DNA of 64,000 nucleotides from Amphibalanus amphitrite. Its lineage: Eukaryota; Arthropoda; Thecostraca; Balanomorpha; Balanidae. Positions 20,371 through 31,300 of this stretch are shown one piece after another (position 1 is the stretch's first letter; every line of letters begins with the position of its first letter). The stretch spans positions 124,001 through 188,000 of the forward strand of contig NW_024882779.1 of NCBI RefSeq assembly GCF_019059575.1, given 5' to 3'. The translations under genes were made by a program, and so were the position numbers. The notes beneath the pieces were generated by a model. That model saw nothing but the letters and a program-made list of their open reading frames with translations. It was not told where the DNA came from and made no database searches.

Positions 20371-21097
20371 AAGGTAATGGGGTGTCATCTCATCTCAGCT
20401 TCGTGACGATAGTTATGAAATATTTGACACAAACATTGTGTCGATCGTGCGAGAGGTGTTGAGTGCCGACCGCCAACGCATGTCCATCCGCTTACACCAT
20501 TCCATGACCGGTCATTTTTGTTCTGTGCAACTGGACCAGTTGCGTTGACCGGCCTTGCCTGGTATTCGTTCTGTGTAGGTAGAACACTGTTTTCAGACCG
20601 GTCCAAACTATCGTGGGAGATATTTCGGTAAGGACAAAATCGTTAGGCAACATCAGCCCATGATTTATAAGGCGGGCACCGATCTGGAGATTTACTGTCA
20701 TTTCTGGACTAGAAGAGGAAACATCATGAGGGTGAGTTTTGGCTGCCAACAGCGGAATATGCAGAATAATGCGCCTGCAGCGTATTGACCTTGCTATATA
20801 GCAGTGCGATTTACTTTTTATTGTATGAAGTGTATGAAAACATTGCCAGAAGTTAAAGTTATCTTGTTGTAAAGCATATTGGTTTCATGTTTAAGCTTAG
20901 TTTCGGCGATGTATTGAATTCGCTTTGCACACTGCTCAGTCGTCCTTAAATATGATTTTGTCCTTCAAAATGTGATCAAGGGAAGACGGTTAGCACAAAT
21001 TAAATCTAAAAATTGTTTTCAAGGCAAAAGACTTTAAATGCAACTACGCATTTCATTCTTGGACAAAATTGTCATATTTTGCAGGCTTCCTTTCAAG
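20371..21097 (+). repeat. Tandem duplication, unit 1 (promoter and first exon of the cuticle gene)
   Basis: This 727-bp unit is repeated by 21098-21812 with a low percentage of differences and small indels. It carries its own TATA box (20666-20670), a mini-exon ATGAGG at 20726-20731 and a donor GTGAGT at 20732. It could therefore act as an alternative first exon for the downstream cuticle protein. Confidence 0.8.
20661..20731 (+). promoter_or_regulatory. Upstream alternative promoter and mini-exon (M-R)
   Basis: TTTATAAGGC (TATAA at 20666-20670) lies 34 bp before a possible initiator at about 20700 (GTCATT). The leader then reads to ATGAGG and a consensus donor GTGAGT. Spliced to 21895 it would give a signal peptide starting M-R instead of M-K. 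Confidence 0.55.
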
Positions 21098-21812
21098 GTA
21101 ATGGTAATGGGGTGTCATCTCAGCTTCGTGACGATAAAATATATAGCACAAACATGGTGTCGATCGTGCGAGAGGTGTTGAGTGCCGACCGCCAACGCAT
21201 GTCCATCCGCTTACACCATTCCATGACCGGTCCTTTTTGTTCTGTGCAACTGGACCAGTTGCGTTGACCGGCCTTGCCTGATATTCTTTCTGTGTAGGTA
21301 GAACACTGTTTTCAGACCGGTCCAAACTATCGTGGGAGATATTTCGGTAAGGACAAAATCGTTAGGCAACATCAGCCCATGATTTATAAGGCGAGCACCG
21401 ATCTGGAGATTTACTGTCATTTCTGGACTAGAAGAGGAAACATCATGAAGGTGAGTTTTGGCTGCCAACAGCGGAATATGCAGAATAATGCGCCCAGCGT
21501 ATTGACCTTGCTATAAAGCACTGCGATTTACTTTTTAGTGTAAGAAGTGTATGAAAACATTGCCAAAAGGAAAAGTATTCTTGTTGTAAAGCATATTGGT
21601 TTCATGTTTAAGCTTAGTTTCACTGATGTATTGAATTCGCTTTGCACACTGCTCAGTCGTCCTAGAATATGATTTTTTCCTTCAAAATGTGATCAAGGGA
21701 AGACGGTTAGCACAAATTAAATCTGAAAATTGTTTTCAAGGCAAAAGACTTCAAATGCAACTACGCATTTCATTCTTGGACAAAATTGTCATATTTTGCA
21801 GGCTTCCTTTCT
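21098..21812 (+). repeat. Tandem duplication, unit 2 (proximal promoter and first exon)
   Basis: The second copy of the 0.72-kb unit. Both units end in TTTTGCAGGCTTCCTTTC; divergence between the copies is slight, so the duplication is fairly recent. Confidence 0.8.
21380..21450 (+). promoter_or_regulatory. Proximal TATA promoter and mini-exon (M-K) of the cuticle gene
   Basis: TATAA at 21385-21389 is followed 34 bp later by GTCATT at about 21419, a short leader, ATGAAG at 21445-21450 and donor GTGAGT at 21451. A tiny first coding exon just after the TATA box is usual for arthropod cuticle protein genes. Confidence 0.7.
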
Positions 21813-22803
21813 CCTTGGCTTTTGTATGTATCGATGTTTGCTTAAATGAAGCAGCGCCAACTGTGAAACCAATGTGAATATCCGATGTTTTCAGATAATC
21901 ATTATTTCTGCCGTAATCGCTGTGGCATTGGCAGCTCCTCTTCCGTATTATACCAGCCCCAGAGGCCGGATGGGAGGTTTCCAAGCCTCTGGACCCGTTG
22001 GAGCACCTGTTGGAGGTCATGGAGGCTCTGAAGTCCTCGGCGGGAGGGAGGTTGGAGGAACTCGACCCAATCTTCGTGGTGCCGTCGGACTTGGTGGAAG
22101 TCGTGTGGTAGGAACTGGTGGAAATCGTGCTGTAGGAGTTGGGAAAAGTCGTGCTCTAGGAACTGATGGAAGACGTATGGTAGGAACTGGTGGAACTCGT
22201 ATGGTAGAAACTAGTGGAAGACGTGCGGTAGGAACTGAAGGATCTCGTGTGGGAGGAGTTGGTGGAAATCGTGTGGGAGGAATTGGCGGAAGTCGTGGTG
22301 TGGGGCTCGGTCAAAGTCGCGCGGTAGGACTTGGTGGATCCTCCTCATCTTTGGGCGCCTCCTACAGTCAGGGCAGCTCCTTTTCGGTACCCAACTACAG
22401 CACCCGCTATTCGGTGAAGGACACCTTCTCAGGCGTGGACATCGACTCACAGGAGACCCGTCTCGGTGACCGCACCGAGGGCTCGTACTCGACGCTGCTT
22501 CCCGACGGCCGGAGGCAGATCGTCACCTACTGGGTGGACGGCAACTCGGGCTACAACGCCAGGGTGACCTACGAGGGCGTGGCTCACCATCCGCAGACCA
22601 CGCCCCTCGGCTATGGGCGGCCCGCCGCAGGGCTGGGCTCACTTGCTCTGGGCGCCTCTGGCGGTCCTGGCTACGGAGTTGGAGGCGGTGTGACCTTTGG
22701 TGGTGGCTCCGGACTGGGTTTAGGTGGTGCTCTCGGGTCTGGTTACCGAGGGTCGGGTGTGGCGTACCGCAGTGCCGCCGGCAGGGGCTACGGTGGACTC
22801 TGA
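21445..22803 (+). CDS. Secreted cuticle protein with Rebers-Riddiford chitin-binding domain, Gly-rich
   Basis: Coding exons are 21445-21450 and 21895-22803 (acceptor TTTTCAG before 21895), giving 304 residues. MKIIIISAVIAVALAAP is a clear signal peptide. Residues about 40-165 are an array of roughly 12-residue repeats of the type VGTGGxRxVG. The chitin_bind_4 domain lies at about 174-235: DSQETRLGDRTEGSYSTLLPDG, then YWVDGNSGYNARVTYEG, with the aromatic residues that stack on chitin. A Gly/Leu/Tyr-rich tail follows. The product would be exported by epidermal cells and bound to chitin in the exoskeleton. AATAAA lies at 23141-23146. The start is chosen because the mini-exon completes the signal peptide; the unspliced frame lacks a sensible leader. 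Confidence 0.9.
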
Positions 22804-23140
22804 TCAGTGTTGAAGGACCTGGGAGTGGAACGCGAGAGAATTGGTTTATGTAAATGAAATTAGGTGACAATTAGGTAAATGGCATTTAATATGTGTGTAA
22901 ATATACAAGAGACGTACATATGGTAAATGACAATTGATATGTGTGTAAATATACAAGAGACGTGCCTACAAGAGATAAATACGAGTGTGTACCAGAGACG
23001 CAATTTTTCGTTATCCATCAAGCTTAGAAGAATTAGATGAAATCAAATTAAACATTTTCGCTCCGGCTGTGACATGCGAATGGTGACGCCCCTCAGTGAA
23101 CCGACAATTTGAAGAAGGACTATGCATGGCTAAGATGAGT

Positions 23141-23146
23141 AATAAA
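23141..23146 (+). terminator. Polyadenylation signal AATAAA of the cuticle gene
   Basis: AATAAA inside GTAATAAATAAG, about 340 nt after the stop codon at 22801-22803. Earlier near-matches (ATAAATA near 22975) could also serve. Confidence 0.45.
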
Positions 23147-23841
23147 TAAGAATCACAAAACGAGCTATTGTAGTTCGATGCAGTGGGTGCCAGTAAATGT
23201 AATCTGATCAAAACGTCGGTCGTCGTCTGGAAAATGTATCACTGGGCGTCCCTCACAACAGAACGAACATAATCCTCAACACAACTAGAAGCATTTGCAC
23301 ATAGATAGTGCTGTAATACAGATGAAATTCCTTTATATATCGTACTATCCATCACACACTTTGATAAGTCATTCGCAACGATAAACAATCTCACAAATTA
23401 ACACCATTTGTGTCGATTATCACAGCACATCACCAACAGAGCAAACAAAAAGCTGTGGTCAGAAGAATTTCTCCCACCCTCCACGAGTCATGGCTTCTTC
23501 AGGTAACATCACATCGCAACAACTACTCGTCCTCGACCTCTCCCATCAGCATCACTTCTCACCTTTGACTGTTTCATCTTTCATCTGCATCCAACTTCTA
23601 AGAAACATTGTCTCTTTTCTTGTTCAGAGAGCATAAGCTCTTAACATAGTACAACGTTTCATTATCTTGTATCACAAGTCGGCATATCAACGCTCATCTG
23701 AGAAAAATTAAATGACATCACATAAAGCAGTACTTTACCTTCACAGCAAATGATGCCTTGGGATCTGCCGCAGACTAAGCTCTCTTGCGTGTAGCGAACG
23801 CGTCAACTTTTGAAAGTGTTCTCTTCCCAAGTGTCACACTT
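23147..23841. other. Intergenic, convergent gene ends
   Basis: The plus-strand cuticle gene and the minus-strand fusion gene end towards each other here. No ORF or repeat stands out, and no clear AATAAA for the minus-strand gene was found close to its stop. Confidence 0.4.
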
Positions 23842-25319
23842 TTAAGGCACTTCTTGTGTGTTCGCACTGCCACCATCCGGGGATAGCGTTACCCCTTTCA
23901 CGGCCTCATAGTTTTCCTCAGCCTCGTGTCTGACGTCAGCTCTTTCCGAAGATGCGCTATCTCCCTTCGTACTTCCTAGAGACGTCTTTCGTGCCTCCCC
24001 CTCTGCCTCAGGCTCGCCATCAACTTCAGGTTCTTCCTCAAAAGACTGGTAATCATCATTTTCTGTTGAGTCGTTCATAGCGAATCGGTAAAAGGCCCTT
24101 CGGAAGCCAGGTTTGTGCGGCATAGCCCACTTCTCGGGAGGTGAGATAAAGCCGATGATCTCCTCGAAGACTTTTTTAAAATGGTTCATATCCAGGCCAC
24201 TCTCCTCATCGAACAGCTTCGCACTGAGAAGCCTGTAACCTTTCAGCCCCGGCTCGTACAGCACCTCAGCAAGTACAGTCTCGTGACTCACGTCAGCTCC
24301 TTCCGTAGGTGAGCTAACTTCCTTTGTACTTCCTAGGGACGTCTTTCGTGCTTCCCCCTCCGCCTCAGGCTGGCAACCAGCTTCAGGTTCTTCGTCAGGA
24401 GACTGGGAGTCACCATCCTCCGTTGAGTCGTTCATAGCGAATTGGTCGTAAACTTCTTGCATGTAAGTTTTCCATTGAATAGGCTGCATTGTTAAAGATA
24501 GGATGAAGTTGACTATTTCCTCGGCAGCCTCCTTCACAGCGTTCATCCCCGGGCCGCTGTCGTCATCGAACAGCTTCACACTGCGAAGCCTGTTACCTTT
24601 CGGCTTCAGCTCGTACACCAGCTCGCTAAAGCAGCTCCCTGCTGCCCGGAGTGGAACCAGGTTTCGGCGGATGAGCGCTGCCAGCAGCAGCAGGCAGACG
24701 CAGCGCCGCCTCTCGGCCTGTCGCCAGCAGTCTGTCAGCTCCCGCAGCTGGCGTCGGCGCTCCGCGGGGTCTTCCACCGTCTCCAGGTGATGCAGCAGGT
24801 CTTCCCGCGAGAGTGTGTTCCGGTTGACGGGCGCGAGGCCACGCGACAGCCGGGTCAGCATGAAGTCGCCGAAGCTGACGGCCGTGCCGTCTCTGCGGTC
24901 TGACTTCACCTGGCGGGCAGTTGGAGCGAGAGTTGGTGTCAACCGATGCAAAATGGGGAGGGGGGGGGGCGAACAGTCGATCGGACTCTAGAGCAATCTT
25001 TCAAGAAAAAATCGGTCTACATGTCAATAGCCAAGGATGTCACAACCTACCTGGAGTTTGTCAAGCACTGCGCATGCGTCAGCGCAAATGTCGATCAGTC
25101 GCGGCATCTTCAGCACAGCTCGGAAGAGAACATCCACGAGCGCGTACAGTCCGTACTCGGTTTGTACCGACACGTGGCGCATCTTCTCCAGCAGGCGCGG
25201 CGCGTTCTCGCCGGTCAGCTTGTTGATGAGGCCGGTGAGCTCTCGGACTGCCCCAAGATCCGGGTGCTCCGAGCTGGAGGGACCTTGGCGACTGTGTGGA
25301 GGCGTCCATGCAGGAGCAC
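23842..25319 (-). CDS. MIF4G region and acidic repeated tail (last two exons of the fusion gene)
   Basis: Exon 25051-25319 reads AVRELTGLINKLTGENAP, LLEKMRHVSV, YALVDVLFRAVLKMPRLID, the opening helices of a MIF4G HEAT-repeat domain (compare the eIF4G, PAIP1 and DAP5 pattern of 'LNKLT..', 'LVDLIFEKA', 'PxF'). Exon 23842-24909 continues in phase with FGDFMLTRLSRGL and RRCVCLLLLAALIRRNLVP, corresponding to the later helices. The rest is a tandem pair of about 118 residues, each with a KLFD(D/E)xSGxxMN helix, FAMNDSTE, an EEPE acidic run and EGEARKTSLGSTK. The function is likely protein binding in translation control. It could be a separate gene if the upstream join is wrong. Confidence 0.65.
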
Positions 25320-28300
25320 CTGCGAAAGGACGCAGTCGTCAGAAGTTGTGGGAATAGAATTTGGCAGCATTGGACAAGTTCAGCTTACGTGAATTGGCAG
25401 ACAAAGTATGTCAAAGCCATTAAGAAACCCTGGGAACCTGGTGCTTCGGTTTGAGAATCTGGTGTCCAGGTTTCCAATCTGGAATTGGCAGGTAGAGCAG
25501 AGTACTGGTGGCTCTTTAGGGCGATGAACTCCTAGAGTTGGCGTTATGGAGATCCTGTATGTCAAGTTCCATATTTCTTTCAGCAATTAATAACGAGTCC
25601 TGACTTTACAAACACAATCAGGTCAAGAACTGAATTGTAAATGAACTAAATGGAAATCCAGCAGGACGTGACAAGACCTCGTCCTCCCAGTGAGCCCGAT
25701 GGGGTGATACGCCACCTGCACTGCCGCTGTTCTGTCGTCCGTTGTCCAGCCACCAGCGGACCTCCTCCTCGACAGTGTCTGCCACTGCGTCGACCAGGCT
25801 CATCACCTCTTCTCCAGGCTCGGTGATGCCATCGCCTGATGATGAAATAGCAGGTAATATCACTGCTTGTGCGAAGTGAATTACCATAGTTGTGATTGAA
25901 GTCCAATGACTCACGGCATATCTGTGGATTTAAATGACTCAACCACAAAAGAAGAGGCACAGACGCTGGTCAATAAGCGGCACTTGCGCGCCTCAACTGC
26001 AAGTGACACAAACAGGATAAAGTGATCATAAACACAATCAAAAAGAGAGTAAGCACAGGCAGAAAGGGCAGAAGCTACAACTGATAGATACACAAGATCA
26101 GAGAATCACGTACCTCCCAATAGCATCATCATTGGCACGTGGATCGTATCGACCGCATCCAGCTGCTGCAGGGGCTGGTCCAAAACCTCGTTGACGCTCA
26201 GCACCGTCTTGTACACATCCTGTAGCTCGTTCTGAAGGTGCATCGCTTTCCGGTCCGTCCGACCTCTCGAAGGCTGTGCAAAGCGCCATGGCCAGGCTCG
26301 GGTTCGCCACTCGGCGGCCGCTGAAGCGCTCAGGCCCAGCGCTGAGGGCGGCGTGTCGGCCGGCGTCATCGCCAGCAGGGTCAGCAGCACGACGGTCACC
26401 TGACCTCGCCCGCTGCGGGGGTTCGTGACCCGCCGCCACTCGACCAGCGCGGCGGCCGGCAGCCGCAGCAGCTCTGGCAGCGCGTCCAGCGTGTTCGGCC
26501 GGAGCTGTAGCGTGCAAAGCGCCGCTCGGAGTCGGCTCTGCTCGTCTCCCAGCAGGACGCGCTCCAGCAGCGGCGCGCCCCACGTGCAGCTGGCCAGCAG
26601 CTGGTGATTCTCGCCCCTATGGACGCCAAGCAGCACCAGCGGCTGGGTCGGAGCTCCCAGCAGCGCCGAGAGTCTCGCCTGCAGCGGCACAGCCGCCATG
26701 CGGCTGAACGGAAGACTGTGGTCTTCCACCATCGGTGGTAACATTATGGGCACATTATACACGGCTCTGAGGCAACTGGTGTGCACGGCACCGCTAGCTG
26801 CCGCTTGTTGCAGCGCTGGCGGATGTGGGAACTTGACCCAGGCGGGGGCGGTTTTAACCGCGGGTGGCGTGGGGTCATACAGTGGTGGCCTGCGGGTAGG
26901 GATGGGGCGGATAGAGAGGGCTGGAGTGGGGTCAGTGGGGGCTTGAGTGGGTTCAGTGGGGGCTGGGGGAGCCACAGCAGCAGCAATGTCGCACAACACC
27001 ATCCCTTTGGGCAGCATCATGGTCCTGGCGTCCCGGAGAAACTCGAGGCTGCTCTTTTCCTGACAGCTCTTGATTCGGAAAATTTCGTCTTTGATGTCCC
27101 ACTTTTCCTGTTCGGAAATTTGGCATCTGCAGAGCACCTGAAAGAAAGTCATGCTGTCAGCAACCGTTCCCTTATATTTTATAGCTTCGTTGATGGCCTG
27201 ATTCTGTGCCGCGCCTGGATATACAGCAGATGACATAAACAAGATAGGCATGGTATTTCCATGTCATGTCATCTCTTGGACAAATACCAGCAAGTTGTAT
27301 TCACGGGCGACACTCGAACGAGTGGCATCTACTCCTACTGATGAGATAACTAATTTAATATGGTTTAGTCAGTTGGCTAGTTTTCACTTGTTGTAAAGTC
27401 AAGGGCAAGAGATATGAGTGACAAACCTCTTCCAGGGCAGCTTCGATGGAATCCTGGCCGGAGAGCCAGGGCATCAGTAGGTCCAGTCGTCGGAATGGCT
27501 CCTGCTCCGCTGAGTCGTACTGCTCCTCAAGCTTCTCGAAGAACGCGCCGAACAGGGCTGGCGGATGCGGACCGATGCTCGGGATCGTCGAGACGAGAGG
27601 CAGCATCTCGGCGGAAATGCCGAATTTCTTCAAGAACCTGTCGATTCAACCGAACAAATGTGTTATGCTTCTTATTTTGTACCTACTGGTTTGGCTAAGA
27701 GCGCATGTCACTTATGAGTTGCAACCAAAGAAGTTTACCGTAATCGTGCCGGTGCCTGTTTTTATTTTATTTTTTAGAATGACAACACCAAGCACTTAAA
27801 AATGTTTCTTCAAACTTATGCAAATAGATTTCAAACTTTTTGTAAGGGCAATCGGAGGTCAGGCCAATCATGAACACATCGCTGCCTGGATTGTAATCTT
27901 CTGTCATATTTCGATTCAGTTGAGCTAAGCTATACGTTTTTTGGTTACTTAGTATGGTGTAATCTCAGGTGTCACAGTCATCACCTTTCTGGTCGGAACA
28001 CGTCACAGGGCATGTAGAATCCCGTCTGTCCCGGAGGCGGGTGGCGAAGCCGGAGCGTGGCCCTGTTCCAGGGTATCTTGACGGCGACTACGTTCAGGGT
28101 CAGGTACTTGCTCTGATCTCCCATGATGGGACAGTCCAGTTTTCGGGCCAGCGCAGTGAACTCGGCGGTGGCATCATTCAAACAGACGATGTGCGGTATC
28201 TCCAGGCGCCGAAGTACCTATAAAAGTAGACATTAGTCGTTTTCACGACTGCTGTCTGGTACACACTAGCCGTTTTCACGAAGGAATAGCGGGCCTAATA

Positions 28301-31300
28301 CTATAGATGCATGTTTGGTTCTTTGATACCTCAGGAATTTTAGTAGTTCTATAGTAGGTTCTCCACCTTTCGAATGAGTGGCCGATTACTTTGTTGTTTT
28401 TCTACTAAATATTGCATTAATTTATTTTATTTAAGGGGTTACCACTCAAGGCCTGGCAACACTATGCGTTTTCTGCGTGCGTTTTTTGCAGGTTTGCGTT
28501 TTTGCGTATAATATCGTTCTAGAAAAAGGTTATAAATAATATCATTTTTACATTAGTTAGATATAAAAGTTTATATTACTCTTATTTTAACTAAAATTCA
28601 ATGTAAAAAGCATCACAAAAACGTAATATCGTTTATTTTTCTAGAACGATATTATGCAAAACCCGCAAACCCGCAAAAAACGCACACAGAAAACGCATAG
28701 TGTAACCAGGCCTTCACGTAAACCTAAAGCGTAAGCACGTTCATGAAATTATCAAATCTATATAAAGCTAGAACAATGATGAGAAAATATACTCAGCTGC
28801 CAGCTGCGGGTGACCGAGCTCTCCCAATTCCACGCTCGCTTGGCTTTGGAGCCGCAGCAGACGGCGGAAGTCAATAACCGTGTTTACATAGGGTTCCCTT
28901 AATCTTCCCCTATTTGTCTCTTAAATGTCCCTTATAAAGGAATCCTCTGTCTCCTTTACCTCGCTTCACTACAAATATGGCGCAACTAAGTCATTCTAGA
29001 AGCAGTTTGCAATTGTTACTTACCTTTAGGGCTCTCCCAAATAGCTTCCAGACTAGACACTGAGGTAAAAGTGATAGCACATGAAAGCTCAAAGCAAGAA
29101 AAATCAGAAAACTATCTGGCATTTAACATACTTTTAACGGCTGAGCTATTATTCAAGTAGGTATAATCACATCCACGGCAATATCAGAACACCGCACCTG
29201 TCGAATTTCCGCCTTGACTTTCTGCGGTCTGCCGTTTATGCGTTAATGCCAATTGCCACTTAAAGGAAGGGTGCCACCTTTTGGACACAACGCAGTTTTT
29301 ACAAGATTAGCCTCACATGAACCTAAAAACCGGCTTCACTTACCTATGCTCGAGACGGTCAGCATTGAATCCGCACGTGAAGTTATCATTTGCGAGTTTT
29401 GCTGCCAGCATTCGGGCAGGCAAAAATCTTCAGCACTATTTCCTCGTCGTGTTAAGGGTATTTTATAAAACATGAAATCAGCAAAGGTATGTATAAAAGT
29501 TATACTTTTGAAGCATGTTTTATCATTTTGAAAGGGTATATTTTTTCTTTATGGTATACACTTAAGTTTTAAAATTTTAATTGGGAAGTTTTTCTAGTAA
29601 GTTGCATGAAGGGTGAAGGGTTCCATAGATCTCTTAAGCATTGTAAAGGGAAAACCTTTACTCGACTTATTTGATGTTCTTTTGACGTTCTTGTTCTTTG
29701 GCAAATATGGTCAACAGTTACCTACTTGGTTACCTACAACTTAGTTCAAATCATGTTATCTTCTTCCTTTTTATTTGTTCATCTTTTTGTCTCAGTTGCG
29801 CCATCAATGCAAATGGCAGAATGATATGTTGCCATGACAACAGGATATGCCAGCCGTCCTAGCTGCCACATCAAACGACCTTGAGTTGTAGTGGTGATAT
29901 AAACAACGATCTTTTTTTTTGGCCAATGTATTAAATGCAATGTTTCGGTTTTTTTGTATATTGTGGACGCGCTAACCACGTCTAAAAATTCAAATAAGTA
30001 AAATAGATTCATAGAACAAAAATTTCGGAAGGTGGCACCCTTCCTTTAAAAATCCTCAGTCGGCGCACGTGCGCTTGTCGAGTCGGGGACCACCATTCGG
30101 ACGATTCGGAACTGCCGGCCAATCAGCACGCCGCTTTTGTGATGTGATAGTTTGAGAACCACTGGATATGGTAGCGTAGCAGCTTTTGGAAAGGCGCTAC
30201 GCTACCAAATCCTCCCCTATTTGTCGCTTAAAGAGGGAATTGAAGGGCAGGATAAAATTACTTCAAAATATGAATTGTTGAATTTCGAGTATTAAATAAA
30301 CCCAATTTATATTGTTTACAGCATAAACGATGCTTAGTATGCTTCTAACAACAATAGCGTCCATAGCAACGTTACACGCGAGCGCTATGATGCCTAAAAT
30401 TCGATCTGAAAATAGGGGAGAAATAGGGGAAGATTAAGGGAACCCTATGTAAACACGACTAATGTCACTGCTTAGGCGGCGGCAGATTTGATGTGCCCGG
30501 GCGAATGATTACTGCTTCTTTTGCTAAAAGATGTTGTTTTTACATGAGGAAATGTGTTCGAAAATTTTCATATTTTATATAAGCTACAATAAAAAAGCAT
30601 AAATAAGGCTTCAATAATTTTTCTTTAAAAATAAGAAAGGTAATATTCCCCCTTTAAGTTTGCTTACCTGCAAAAATATGTTTTCGTAAAGCAGCTGACT
30701 GTTATCATCCTCAGCGAGTAGAAGGCCGTGATCCTTGTATGATTGCTGTATAACATCTGAGTCAAATTCCAAGACCTCCGGCGATATACCCAGCCTGACG
30801 GGCAGCTCATCATGGAGCAGCACAACCGGAAAAATCCCGCATCTGTAATATTGGAAAAAAAGTAGCTTCAGCAACAGTTTTAACACGGTCTTTTCCCCCT
30901 GCATCACAGTTCCCTTTGACTGTCACCACGGCAGCTTCGCAACAGGAGTACTTTTTATGTATGTACCTCAGGCCCGAGTTAATAACACCGTAAAAACAAA
31001 AACGCCCTTTTTTCACGGATTCCAAAGTTCAGCAACATGTTCCTCAAGGCGCACCGGCCGGTCGTCGATATGTGGCAGCAGACTCACTCAGCTGGAGTTT
31101 AAGAACCGGGTAGATGGGTACATCCGTTTGAAAGGAGTCATTTAGTCTGCGAGGTGTTAAGTGTCTGACTTTGATCATTTTATTTTAATTTTATTTTGAT
31201 TTTGATGTATTTATTCATATTTTCACTGTACCTGTAGGGGAAGACGGGGGAACACCGCCCTTTGGGGAACACCGCCTACCCCGATATCAGAAATATGGAA

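Noticed and set aside
20385-21468. Matching minus-strand ORFs (70-90 codons) in both tandem units, seemingly conserved
   Set aside because: They overlap the TATA box and mini-exon of the plus-strand cuticle gene, and their similarity is simply that of the duplicated DNA. No start context, domain or splice evidence supports them.
24946-25392. A 148-codon plus-strand ORF opposite the MIF4G exon
   Set aside because: The minus strand shows clean splice sites, phase agreement and MIF4G-like helices; the plus-strand frame is antisense to these.
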